Assembly (NCBI RefSeq): GCF_904831005.1 | Contig: NZ_LR882982.1 | Span: forward strand, 372,001-436,000 | Source of the DNA: Microbacterium hydrocarbonoxydans | GTDB taxonomy: Bacteria; Actinomycetota; Actinomycetes; Actinomycetales; Microbacteriaceae | DNA: 64,000 nt | Reading direction: 5' to 3' | Shown here: positions 1 to 6,752 of the stretch, piece after piece | Position numbering within the stretch: position 1 is the first letter of the stretch | How the letters are laid out: every line of letters begins with the position of its first letter | Notes under the pieces: model-generated | Told to the model about the DNA's origin: nothing | The model's input: the letters and a program-made list of their open reading frames with translations, nothing else | The model's database searches: none | Position numbers and translations under genes: made by a program

Positions 1-1
1 G

Positions 2-499
2 GGTGGGGCCGCGGCGCTGTTCCCGGATCTGTGGGAGGAGTTCGTCGCGCAGATCCCGGTTCTCGAGCGCTCCCACATGATCGAGGCGTATCACCGACGC
101 CTGTTCGACCCCGATCCGGCGGTGCATCAGCCGGCGGCGCTCGCCTGGTCGCGCTGGGAGGCGTCTACGGTGACGTTGCGTCCCGATGCCGCGCAGATCG
201 AGGCGATGTCCGATCCTCGGGCCGCCACAGCGTTCGCGCGCATCGAGAACCACTTCTTCGTGAACCGCGGGTGGTGGACCGAAGGCCAGCTGATCGCCGG
301 CGTCGACGTCATCCGTCATATCCCCACGGTCATCGTCCAGGGACGCCACGATGTCTGCACGCCCATGATGACCGCGTGGGACCTGCATCGCGCCTGGCCC
401 GAGGCCGACTTCGTCGTGGTCGACGACGCGGGGCACTCGGCGACGGAACCCGGGATCCAGGCCGCTCTGCGGGAGACGACCGACCGCTTCGCCGCCTGA
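2..499 (+). CDS. pip: Proline iminopeptidase-like alpha/beta hydrolase, 5'-truncated
   Basis: The gene enters from the left edge and only the C-terminal ~165 residues are present. The open frame runs from base 2 without a stop, and the text matches the cap and C-terminal part of peptidase family S33: LFPDLWEEF, then IEAYHRRLF, then the R-W-E segment, then ENHFFVNRGW. Near the end are the catalytic-acid region (VQGRHDVCTP, Asp of the triad) and the catalytic His (DDAGHSATEPG). The nucleophilic Ser lies outside the window. The family cleaves N-terminal proline from peptides in the cytoplasm. It converges on the aldehyde dehydrogenase gene with 46 bases between the two stops. The internal ATG at 77 is not the real start, because family similarity continues upstream of it. 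Confidence 0.85.
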   Translation, partial: GGAAALFPDLWEEFVAQIPVLERSHMIEAYHRRLFDPDPAVHQPAALAWSRWEASTVTLRPDAAQIEAMSDPRAATAFARIENHFFVNRGWWTEGQLIAGVDVIRHIPTVIVQGRHDVCTPMMTAWDLHRAWPEADFVVVDDAGHSATEPGIQAALRETTDRFAA

Positions 500-545
500 G
501 GGCAGCGGGCCCGAACCTCGCCGGGCTCGAGGGCGCCGCGTGCTC

Positions 546-2354
546 TCAGGCGCGCAGCGCCTTCGCGAGCGTCTTCACGAGTCCGAGCGCACCGCCGTCC
601 GCGCGGAAGCGCGTCAGGCCTTCGCTCACCGCGGCTCCCGTGCGCGCTGATACGAACCATGGCGGCTTCGGCAGGATCGTGCGGCGGCTGCTGCGTCCTG
701 ACGGTCGCAGCGATCCGGGCACCCAGCGCGGGAACGGACGGAAGGGCGCGCGCAGGACCGAGCGCTCGACGCGATCGAGCAGCAGTGCGTTGTGCACGAC
801 TCCGATGCCGCTGCCGACACTCTCGAGCGTGTTGCCCGGGAATGCACCCCAGGTCAGGGTGGGGGTGATGAACGCGAAGGCGGTCCAGCCGTTGATGGCG
901 ATCGATCCGTACCGCAGGTCAGCGATGGCTCGGTCGAAGCCGCTGCCCAGCGACTTCTCGGTCGCGGGGTCGATCAGGAGGTTGGCGCCGAGCGTGCCCG
1001 CCAGTCGGTCGTTCGCATATGCCACCGCGGCATCGAGGAACTCCTGTCCGTGGCCCGGCACAGTGACGACTCCGAGCACCGGCGCGAAGTACTCGGTGCT
1101 CTGGAGGGCGGAGGCGTCGTCGTGGGGGTCGATCTCGACCAGCATCCGGTCTCCCAGCACGAGGGCATCCGGGTAGTCCTGGGCCGCACTGTCCATGCGA
1201 GCCGTCGAACCCGGGTACCAGGTGGGGCGCTCGGGGGCGTTGGCGTACGCACGCCGCAGCGCTGCGCGGAACTGGTCGGCCTGCGCCCAGTCAGCGGACA
1301 TGATGACGACCTGACCCGCGATGCAGTTGTGTCCGCTGTTCTGCAGACGCATGGTCGCCACATGCTCGGCCTGGTACGTGAGATCGGCCGCGGTCCACTC
1401 GCCGGGCACGATGATGATCGGCGAGACCCCGCCGAGTTCTGCGGTGATCGGCTTCTCGAGCCGAGGGTGACCCTCGCGACGGCGTCGCGTGGCGGCGGAG
1501 CCGGTGCCCCACACGATCGCATCGAAGGTCTGGCCAGAGCCTGTGATGTGCACGTGAACGAGGTCCGGGTGCGCGGTCAGATACTCGCCCACGGCAGGGC
1601 CGCCGCGCACGATGCGCATGAGGCCCAGGGAGATGAGCGGCGCGAAGGCGCGTTTGTACACCGGCACGAGCGAATCCTGCGTCGGGTTGACCTTGAGCAG
1701 CGCAGTGCGGTTGTGCGCGAGCAGTTCATAGAGCACATCGAGCACAGGAATCGACGTGACGTTGCCGGCGCCGAGCACCAGCCCCGCGCCTCCCGACTCG
1801 CCGGGGGTCCGCTGGGCCAGGCCCGCATTCGAGCGTGCGGCGTGGGGAGTGACACCGGGTTCGAGCCAGACCTCGCCCGCGAAGCCCGCGAGCAGGAAGC
1901 GGTCGATCGCGGTCAGAGGGAAGGCGTGCACACGGGTGCGTCCACCGGGCGCCCGATCGATGCGGATGCCGTCGAGCGGGTTGATTCCGCCTGCGAGACG
2001 GGAGAGCGTCTCGATGTACGCGTCGAGCGCGCCGAGCACGCTGTACGGCCCACTGAGCCACTCTTCACCGCGGAGCGGGTGCCGCGCGTCCAGTCCCTTC
2101 GACGCCGCCGCCGTGGTCGCCCATTCCTCGGCGACCGCGGAGACGCTCGTGCGCACACCGCGCAGCAGCGTGACTCTCTGAGCGAGAGTCAGCGTCGACC
2201 AGGTGCGCGAACCGATCTGCAGTTCTCCGATCGCCGCGTCGAGCCGCGCCCGCTCCGCGTCGCCGAGCTCGGCGGGAGCGTCCGCAGGCTTCTTCGCGGC
2301 CTTCGCGGCCTTCGCGGTGGACGTCGGGCTGGACGGCGTGGTCGCAGAGGTCAT
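546..2354 (-). CDS. Aldehyde dehydrogenase family protein (602 aa)
   Basis: NAD(P)-dependent aldehyde dehydrogenase fold. A general-base Glu lies in ITAELGGVSP (about residue 306) and the catalytic Cys in SGHNCIAGQ (about residue 344), followed by the usual C-terminal half (STEYFAPVLG, RYGSIAINGW). At 602 aa it is about 100 residues longer than classical ALDHs. The extra length is an Ala/Lys/Pro-rich N-terminal stretch and an Arg-rich C-terminal tail after NALLLDRVERSV. The ATG at 2354 is chosen over an upstream in-frame ATG because GAAGGAG sits 7 bases before it. The substrate cannot be told from the sequence, and the unusual length points to one of the less studied subfamilies. Confidence 0.85.
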   Translation of the reverse strand: MTSATTPSSPTSTAKAAKAAKKPADAPAELGDAERARLDAAIGELQIGSRTWSTLTLAQRVTLLRGVRTSVSAVAEEWATTAAASKGLDARHPLRGEEWLSGPYSVLGALDAYIETLSRLAGGINPLDGIRIDRAPGGRTRVHAFPLTAIDRFLLAGFAGEVWLEPGVTPHAARSNAGLAQRTPGESGGAGLVLGAGNVTSIPVLDVLYELLAHNRTALLKVNPTQDSLVPVYKRAFAPLISLGLMRIVRGGPAVGEYLTAHPDLVHVHITGSGQTFDAIVWGTGSAATRRRREGHPRLEKPITAELGGVSPIIIVPGEWTAADLTYQAEHVATMRLQNSGHNCIAGQVVIMSADWAQADQFRAALRRAYANAPERPTWYPGSTARMDSAAQDYPDALVLGDRMLVEIDPHDDASALQSTEYFAPVLGVVTVPGHGQEFLDAAVAYANDRLAGTLGANLLIDPATEKSLGSGFDRAIADLRYGSIAINGWTAFAFITPTLTWGAFPGNTLESVGSGIGVVHNALLLDRVERSVLRAPFRPFPRWVPGSLRPSGRSSRRTILPKPPWFVSARTGAAVSEGLTRFRADGGALGLVKTLAKALRA

Positions 2355-2443
2355 CGGCGGCTCCTTCGGACGGGATCCCAGCTTAGGCCGCGCGTGCGGC
2401 ACCGGTGCCGGATCGTCGTCGGAGGGAGCCTTCGAACGCGGGA

Positions 2444-2707
2444 TCAGATGAGAGAGAGCTCGCGCAGCTTCGTCTCGACGTCGGAGTTCGACGGCTCGAC
2501 GTGGTGCGAGGAGTCGGGGTAGACCACGACCGGGATGTTCGTGCGTCCCGAGATCTCCTTCGCGACATCGGCCGCCGAAGGGTCGGCCACGAGGTCGACA
2601 TAGGTGTACTCGACGCCGAGCGCCTCGAGCTGCTTCTTGGTGCGGATGCAGTCACGGCACCAGTCGGCGCCGAACATCGTGATCGCGGATTCTGCAGGAG
2701 AGGTCAT
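2444..2707 (-). CDS. Glutaredoxin-like protein (mycoredoxin type)
   Basis: An 87-residue thioredoxin-fold protein with the redox motif ADWCRDC (CxxC) at the first strand/helix junction, the cis-Pro segment NIPVVVYPD, and a short C-terminal helix. Length and the C-R-D-C motif fit the actinobacterial glutaredoxin/mycoredoxin group, which reduces mycothiol-mixed disulfides or serves as a small dithiol reductant in the cytoplasm. ATG 2707 has GGAAG 4 bases upstream; the longer frame to 2770 would run back through the divergent iron-box promoter and is rejected. It is divergent from the SIP-domain gene, so the iron box between them could influence it. Mycothiol dependence is inferred from the lineage. 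Confidence 0.8.
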   Translation of the reverse strand: MTSPAESAITMFGADWCRDCIRTKKQLEALGVEYTYVDLVADPSAADVAKEISGRTNIPVVVYPDSSHHVEPSNSDVETKLRELSLI

Positions 2708-2754
2708 GCTTCCAGCGTAGAGCCGCCCACCTGGGTGGGCGCCGAAACGCATCG

Positions 2755-2790
2755 TTGAATAGTAAGGCAAGCCTTACCTATACTGATCGC
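2755..2790 (+). promoter_or_regulatory. Iron-box (DtxR/IdeR-type) promoter, leaderless
   Basis: -35 TTGAAT at 2755-2760, an 18-bp spacer, -10 TATACT at 2779-2784, then six bases and the ATG at 2791. The spacer is almost filled by the inverted repeat GTAAGGC-AA-GCCTTAC (2762-2777), which resembles the DtxR/IdeR iron box (core TTAGG...CCTAA). Binding of a metallated repressor here would block both promoter elements. The start codon lies where transcription should begin, so the mRNA is expected to be leaderless. Confidence 0.75.
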
Positions 2791-3183
2791 ATGACGCACG
2801 CACTCGAGCACCTCGACGATCCTGACTGGGAGAACATCGAGGGCGCTGTGCTCATCGCAGGTGATGCGGCCGATGCGGTGACGATCGCCGGCATCGCCGC
2901 ACGCCTGCCCTGGGACGCCGTGGGTGTCATCCTGCTCGAAGCCGCCGCACGCATACAGTTCCGCCACATCGATGTGCCCGAGGGCGTGTCGGTGCGATGG
3001 CTTCTGCGCGGCGACGGAGCGCGTCAGCACGCGAAGGGTGAACGGCTCGCGAACGCCGTGCTTTCGTGGCTCATCGAGTGGACGTGCGCCGAGCCGCCGA
3101 CGCAGTGGACGGTGTGGCTCGGTTCGCACACCCCGCCTCACGTCGCACGGATGGCGCGGAGCCTGCTCGGCGTCTCGAACTGA
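2791..3183 (+). CDS. Stand-alone siderophore-interacting protein (SIP) C-terminal domain
   Basis: A 130-residue protein resembling only the NAD(P)-binding C-terminal domain of siderophore-interacting ferric reductases (ViuB/SIP family): AVLIAGDAADAVTIAGIAARLP corresponds to the GDETALPAI segment and a C-terminal amphipathic helix follows. The FAD-binding N-terminal barrel is absent. In the full-length family the protein reduces and releases siderophore iron in the cytoplasm. This fragment might pair with a separate flavin domain or another reductase. An iron-box promoter directly before the ATG supports a role in iron metabolism. The ATG at 2791 is preferred because it is the predicted 5' end of the transcript. 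Confidence 0.7.
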   Translation: MTHALEHLDDPDWENIEGAVLIAGDAADAVTIAGIAARLPWDAVGVILLEAAARIQFRHIDVPEGVSVRWLLRGDGARQHAKGERLANAVLSWLIEWTCAEPPTQWTVWLGSHTPPHVARMARSLLGVSN

Positions 3184-3239
3184 CCGCTCTCGCACGGACC
3201 GGTCTCGAGCCGACGCGTGCCCGATCGACGTATGCCCGA

Positions 3240-3271
3240 CCTACGCCGGGTCAGACCTACGCCGGGTCAGA
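3240..3271. repeat. Tandem 16-bp direct repeat
   Basis: Two adjacent perfect copies of CCTACGCCGGGTCAGA (3240-3255 and 3256-3271). The second copy covers the stop codon of the cytidylyltransferase gene (TGA on the minus strand, 3267-3269). No function is apparent, and slippage duplication near the gene end would explain it. Confidence 0.8.
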
Positions 3272-3740
3272 CCGTGGCGAGCGCCGCGCCGTTCCTCGAC
3301 GCCCCACCCGGCGTCGCCGCCGCGGTGATCGCGTCGAGAGCTCGTCGCAGCGACGAGCTCGAGGTGTGGGCCGTGTACGGGAAGTACACGACCTCGACCC
3401 CGACGACGGCGAACTCGCGCTCGAGCCGCAGACCCTTCTCGGTGCCGCGCCAGTCATCGCCCTTGAAGAAGTGCGTGAACTGCACGTCGCGCCACGAGTC
3501 CATCTTCGACGGAGTGGTCTCGACGTAGACGTCGTCGACGAACGAGATGTGGCGCACGATCTCCGCCCGCTCCGCGGTGGGGATGACGGGCTCGATGCCC
3601 TTCACCTGCCGCAGCATCTCATCGCTGACCACACCGGCGACGAGGACGTCGCAGTGCTGCTTTGCGTGACGAAGAAGGTTCAGATGCCCGACGTGAAACA
3701 AGTCGAAGGCACCAACGGCATAGCCGATGCGCGTCCCCAT
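3267..3740 (-). CDS. tagD: Glycerol-3-phosphate cytidylyltransferase-like (TagD family)
   Basis: A 157-residue nucleotidyltransferase fold: GAFDLFHVGHLNLL carries the HxGH nucleotide-binding signature near the N-terminus, and FPYTAHTSSSSLRR supplies the S-T-S/T-x-x-R-type C-terminal motif. Length and motifs fit TagD-type CTP:glycerol-3-phosphate cytidylyltransferases, which make CDP-glycerol in the cytoplasm. Other activated polyols or ethanolamine-phosphate are possible substrates. It borders the EPS cluster, and a CDP-alcohol phosphatidyltransferase lies 9 kb downstream, so a polyol-phosphate decoration is plausible. The Shine-Dalgarno sequence GGGGAG lies in the loop of a hairpin that ends at the start codon. 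Confidence 0.8.
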   Translation of the reverse strand: MGTRIGYAVGAFDLFHVGHLNLLRHAKQHCDVLVAGVVSDEMLRQVKGIEPVIPTAERAEIVRHISFVDDVYVETTPSKMDSWRDVQFTHFFKGDDWRGTEKGLRLEREFAVVGVEVVYFPYTAHTSSSSLRRALDAITAAATPGGASRNGAALATV

Positions 3741-3820
3741 GATCTCCCCAGATCAGTTGATTCCCCAGAAGCGGATCCCCATCCGCTCAGCGACTCCCAC
3801 AGCCGCCTTCCCGGAGTCTA
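3740..3820 (-). promoter_or_regulatory. Promoter and structured leader of tagD with G-loop hairpins
   Basis: Sense strand is minus. A -10 box TAGACT (3815-3820) puts the transcript start near 3808. The ~68-nt leader contains three hairpins with G-rich loops. At 3790-3806, arms GCGGCT/AGTCGC (one G-U pair) enclose GTGGG. At 3771-3786, perfect arms GCGGAT/ATCCGC enclose GGGG. At 3740-3755, perfect arms TGATCT/AGATCA enclose GGGG, and its last base is the A of the ATG. A fourth CTGGGGAA lies between the last two. The final loop plus flank (GGGGAG) is the ribosome-binding site. Confidence 0.6.
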
Positions 3821-3904
3821 GCAGCAACGGGTTTCGCTGTGCACAGGGTGACGTGGAACTATGGATGCCGCAGCGATCGCGCGCACAGGCGAAGGGGGAT
3901 GCTC

Positions 3905-5083
3905 GTGGCGACAGGGGTCACCGTCATCGTGCCGACCTTCAACGAGCGCGACAACGTCGTGGAACTCGTGGCACGCACCGCTTCGGCTCTCGCCGACTAC
4001 GACGTCGAGATCGTCTTCGTCGATGACAGTGTCGACGACACTGCGACGGAGGTCGAGCGGGTGGCCGCAGGCTCCTCGATCCCTGTGCGAGTCATCCACC
4101 GCGTCGAGAACACCGGTGGATTGGGCGGCGCGGTGGTCGTGGGGCTGCGCGCGGCGGCATCCGATCTGTGCATCGTCATGGACGGCGACCTGCAGCATCC
4201 GCCCGAGCTTCTGCCTGCGCTGCTCGCCCGATACGCGCAGGGCGAAGCCGATGTCGTCGCGGCATCGCGTTATGTCGGAGGGGGCGACACCAGCGGCCTC
4301 GGCACAGCCGTGCGCTTCGGTGTCTCCCGGGCCGCCACATGGCTCACCCGTGCGATGTTCCCGATCCGGCTCGCGCGCAGCACCGACCCGATGACCGGAT
4401 TCTTCCTCGTCGACCGGAGTCGCCTCGACCTCGAGTCCCTCAAGCCGCAGGGCTTCAAGATCCTGCTCGAGATCCTCGCCCGTACCGATCTGCGCATCGC
4501 CGAGATCCCCATGGAGTTCGCCGAGCGACGTCACGGCACCTCGAAGGCGAGCCTTCGTCAGGGGGCGACGTTCGTCGCCCATCTGACCCGCCTGAGGTTC
4601 GGCAAGATGTCGCTCTTCGCGCTGATCGGCGTGATCGGCGCGGTCGCCAACCTGGGCATAATGTGGGCACTCACCGCTCTCGGAGTCCCGTACATCTGGG
4701 CCGCGATCATCGGCGCCGAGGTCACCATCATCGGCAACTTCATCCTGCAGGAGAAGTTCGTCTTCGCCGACATGCGCACGAACGCCAGAGGGCTCGGCGG
4801 TCGCTTCGCCGCCTCGTTCACGTTCAACAACGTCGAGGCCGCCCTGCGCATCCCCGTCATGGCCCTGATGGTCGAGAACTGGCACATCTCGAGCGTGCTG
4901 GCCACCGGCCTGTCGCTCATCGTCGCGTTCTTCGCGCGCTTCCTCTTCCACTCGCTCGTCGTCTACGCGCCCGCACGCCGCGAGCGCACGGAAGCGGCGG
5001 TGTCCGAGCCGAAGCCGGACACCGCCGCGATCCGTGTCCTCCGCGCCATCGACGCCGAGGCGATGAAGCCGGGGGAGCTCTAG
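3905..5083 (+). CDS. GT2 glycosyltransferase with C-terminal GtrA membrane domain
   Basis: The N-terminal ~230 residues are a dolichol-phosphate-mannose-synthase-type GT2 (TVIVPTFNERDNV, IVFVDDS, VMDGDLQHPPE with the DxD-like MDGDLQ, and DPMTGFFLVDR). The C-terminal ~120 residues are a four-helix GtrA-like domain (FALIGVIGAVANLGIMW onward). Such fusions transfer a sugar from a nucleotide donor to polyprenyl phosphate and help present it across the membrane, often for glycan side-branching. GTG 3905 is preferred because GAAGGGGG ends 6 bases before it; the in-frame ATG at 3899 abuts that motif. The stop TAG overlaps the stop of the convergent GH16 gene in a single CTAG. Confidence 0.85.
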   Translation: MATGVTVIVPTFNERDNVVELVARTASALADYDVEIVFVDDSVDDTATEVERVAAGSSIPVRVIHRVENTGGLGGAVVVGLRAAASDLCIVMDGDLQHPPELLPALLARYAQGEADVVAASRYVGGGDTSGLGTAVRFGVSRAATWLTRAMFPIRLARSTDPMTGFFLVDRSRLDLESLKPQGFKILLEILARTDLRIAEIPMEFAERRHGTSKASLRQGATFVAHLTRLRFGKMSLFALIGVIGAVANLGIMWALTALGVPYIWAAIIGAEVTIIGNFILQEKFVFADMRTNARGLGGRFAASFTFNNVEAALRIPVMALMVENWHISSVLATGLSLIVAFFARFLFHSLVVYAPARRERTEAAVSEPKPDTAAIRVLRAIDAEAMKPGEL

Positions 5084-6612
5084 CGCAACTGAGCGGTCAG
5101 CCCCGACCAGGGCGCGCTGACGGCCTTGGGTGCGGTCTTGGACAGGTAGCCCATGATGCGGATGCCGTCACCGGTCGCCGCGCTGGCGCCGCCGGCGGCG
5201 CGCAGCTGCCAGTCGGGCTCCTTGGCGTCGGCAGCCCAGGCCTTCGCGAGCACGGTGCCGTTGACGACTCGGATCGAGACGCGCACGTCGTCGCCCGGTT
5301 CGTAGGATCCGCGACCCGCGACGACGAGGTCCTTCAGCACCACGGTCTTGTTGGCCGTGACCTTCGCGAGGGTCAACCGGATGCTGCCCGAGGCCTTGAG
5401 TGTGACGGTCGCGCGGTAGCCGTTCTTCCCGTCGTCCGAGGAGAGTGCCTGCAGCGAGTTGTACATCACTCCCGTGCCGATCTTCTCGGGCACGGTGAAC
5501 GTGACGGATCCCTCGGTGCCCTTGGTGCCGGCACCCTTGTAGTCGTGACGGATCTCCTGACCCGGACGGAGAGCGAAGGTTCCGGTCTCGACTGCGGGCG
5601 GCTGCACGACGGGCGGCTTGGGTGCGGGCTGCACGACGGGCGGCTTGGGTGCGGGCTGCACGACGGGCGGCTTCGGTGCGGGCTGCACGACGGGCGGCTT
5701 GGGTGCGGGCTGCACGACGGGCGGCTTGGGTGCGGGCTGCACCACGGGCGGCTTGGGTGCGGGCTGCACCACGGGCGGCTGCTGCTCGCCCGGCTTGGCC
5801 ATGCGCCAGATCTTGAGGGTCTCGAGCTTCATCTGGCCGCCCTTCCACCCGGAGGCGGGTAGGCCGATGCCGCAGCCGACGTCGGCCGGCGGGCAGCCGA
5901 TCTGCAGTGTCACGCGCGGATACCAGGTCGCGCCGGGGCGCTCGAAGATGGCATTCCAGTCGAAGCCGGGACGTACGTCCTCCGGGCCGGCGTCGAGCAT
6001 GACATGGCCGTCGACGCTGATCACGATGCGCTTGGGCGTCTTCTCCATCACGTACGTGTGCACGCCCGTGGGGTTGGAGTTGGGCAGCTGCTCCCAGCGC
6101 ACTGAGCCCTGGAGGCTGCGGTGGGTCGAGCCGTACTCGTTGTGCAGCGTCGCCGCGGGGCGAGCGTCGTTGCCGAAGACCTCCATGAGGTCGATCTCGC
6201 CGTGGGCGCTGTCGAGTGGACGAAGCCACATGAGGGCCGGCCAGAGTCCCGGCCCGTAGGGCACGGAGCCGGTGACCTCGACGCGGGAGTAGTTCGGGAT
6301 CTCGATGTCGAGACCCTTCGCGTCACCCGACGTGTACGCGGCGCTGCCGCGAGATTCGGCGGCTCCCCGGACGGTCAGTCCGCTCGAGCCGAACGAGACG
6401 TTGCTCGGGATGTCGTACGACGAGGTGTTCGCCGCCTGACCGGTTTCCAGAGTCCATCGGCTGGCGTCGGAGAGATCGACGTCTTCCTGATGGATCCAAC
6501 CGGGCAGATTCTTGTCATCGGCGGCGGTGGCCGCCGGGGCCCCGCCGAGAATGGAAATGGTGAGTATGGCTGCGCTGAGCGCAGCAAGAGACGTCTTTCG
6601 GGAGATGCTCAT
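5080..6612 (-). CDS. Secreted GH16-like glycoside hydrolase with PPVVQPAPK-repeat linker
   Basis: Signal peptide (residues 1-30, ending APAATA). A GH16-type jelly-roll follows, with the catalytic signature GEIDLMEVFG at 138-147 (E139 nucleophile and E144 acid/base by family rule). After residue 278 come six exact nine-residue PPVVQPAPK repeats and a partial seventh. A C-terminal beta-rich module of about 165 residues (FALRPGQEIRHDY onward) is found in other actinobacterial secreted proteins, and I cannot name it. GH16 enzymes cut beta-1,3/1,4-glucans or galactans. Inside an EPS locus it may trim or release the polymer. There is no clear Shine-Dalgarno sequence before the ATG. Confidence 0.8.
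   Translation of the reverse strand: MSISRKTSLAALSAAILTISILGGAPAATAADDKNLPGWIHQEDVDLSDASRWTLETGQAANTSSYDIPSNVSFGSSGLTVRGAAESRGSAAYTSGDAKGLDIEIPNYSRVEVTGSVPYGPGLWPALMWLRPLDSAHGEIDLMEVFGNDARPAATLHNEYGSTHRSLQGSVRWEQLPNSNPTGVHTYVMEKTPKRIVISVDGHVMLDAGPEDVRPGFDWNAIFERPGATWYPRVTLQIGCPPADVGCGIGLPASGWKGGQMKLETLKIWRMAKPGEQQPPVVQPAPKPPVVQPAPKPPVVQPAPKPPVVQPAPKPPVVQPAPKPPVVQPAPKPPVVQPPAVETGTFALRPGQEIRHDYKGAGTKGTEGSVTFTVPEKIGTGVMYNSLQALSSDDGKNGYRATVTLKASGSIRLTLAKVTANKTVVLKDLVVAGRGSYEPGDDVRVSIRVVNGTVLAKAWAADAKEPDWQLRAAGGASAATGDGIRIMGYLSKTAPKAVSAPWSGLTAQLR
5617..5778 (-). repeat. Six 27-bp tandem repeats encoding PPVVQPAPK
   Basis: Six full copies of a 27-bp unit with only a few silent differences (for example CACGACGGG versus CACCACGGG), followed by a partial copy. 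They encode the Pro/Val/Gln/Ala/Lys linker between the GH16 domain and the C-terminal module. Near-identity suggests recent expansion, and copy number may vary between strains. Confidence 0.9.
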
Positions 6613-6752
6613 ATTTCGGAAAACTCAATCCGTCGGAACCCCCTCCGCGGAAAAATAACGCTTTCATCACAGCATGACCTGCTCGCCGCGGTCAAATCAC
6701 GACCGAGCCATATAACAGTATGCCGGACTGCTGGATATTCGCTCCGAGGAAT
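6613..6752 (-). promoter_or_regulatory. Upstream region of the GH16 gene with a G5-loop hairpin
   Basis: This 140-bp gap is locally AT-rich (6651-6740). At 6634-6647 the sense strand folds as CGGA/TCCG around a GGGGGT loop, resembling the G-loop hairpins of the other EPS leaders. No good -35/-10 pair was identified. It also follows the stop of the upstream minus-strand gene at 6753, so read-through from that gene is possible. Confidence 0.4.

Noticed and set aside
792..2522. Long plus-strand open frame opposite the aldehyde dehydrogenase
   Set aside because: Antisense frame produced by GC-rich codon bias; Arg/Gly/Asp-rich with no family motif, while the minus strand has the ALDH catalytic residues.
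5597..5778. CRISPR-like periodic repeats
   Set aside because: 27-bp units are directly contiguous without spacers and encode an in-frame Pro-rich linker.
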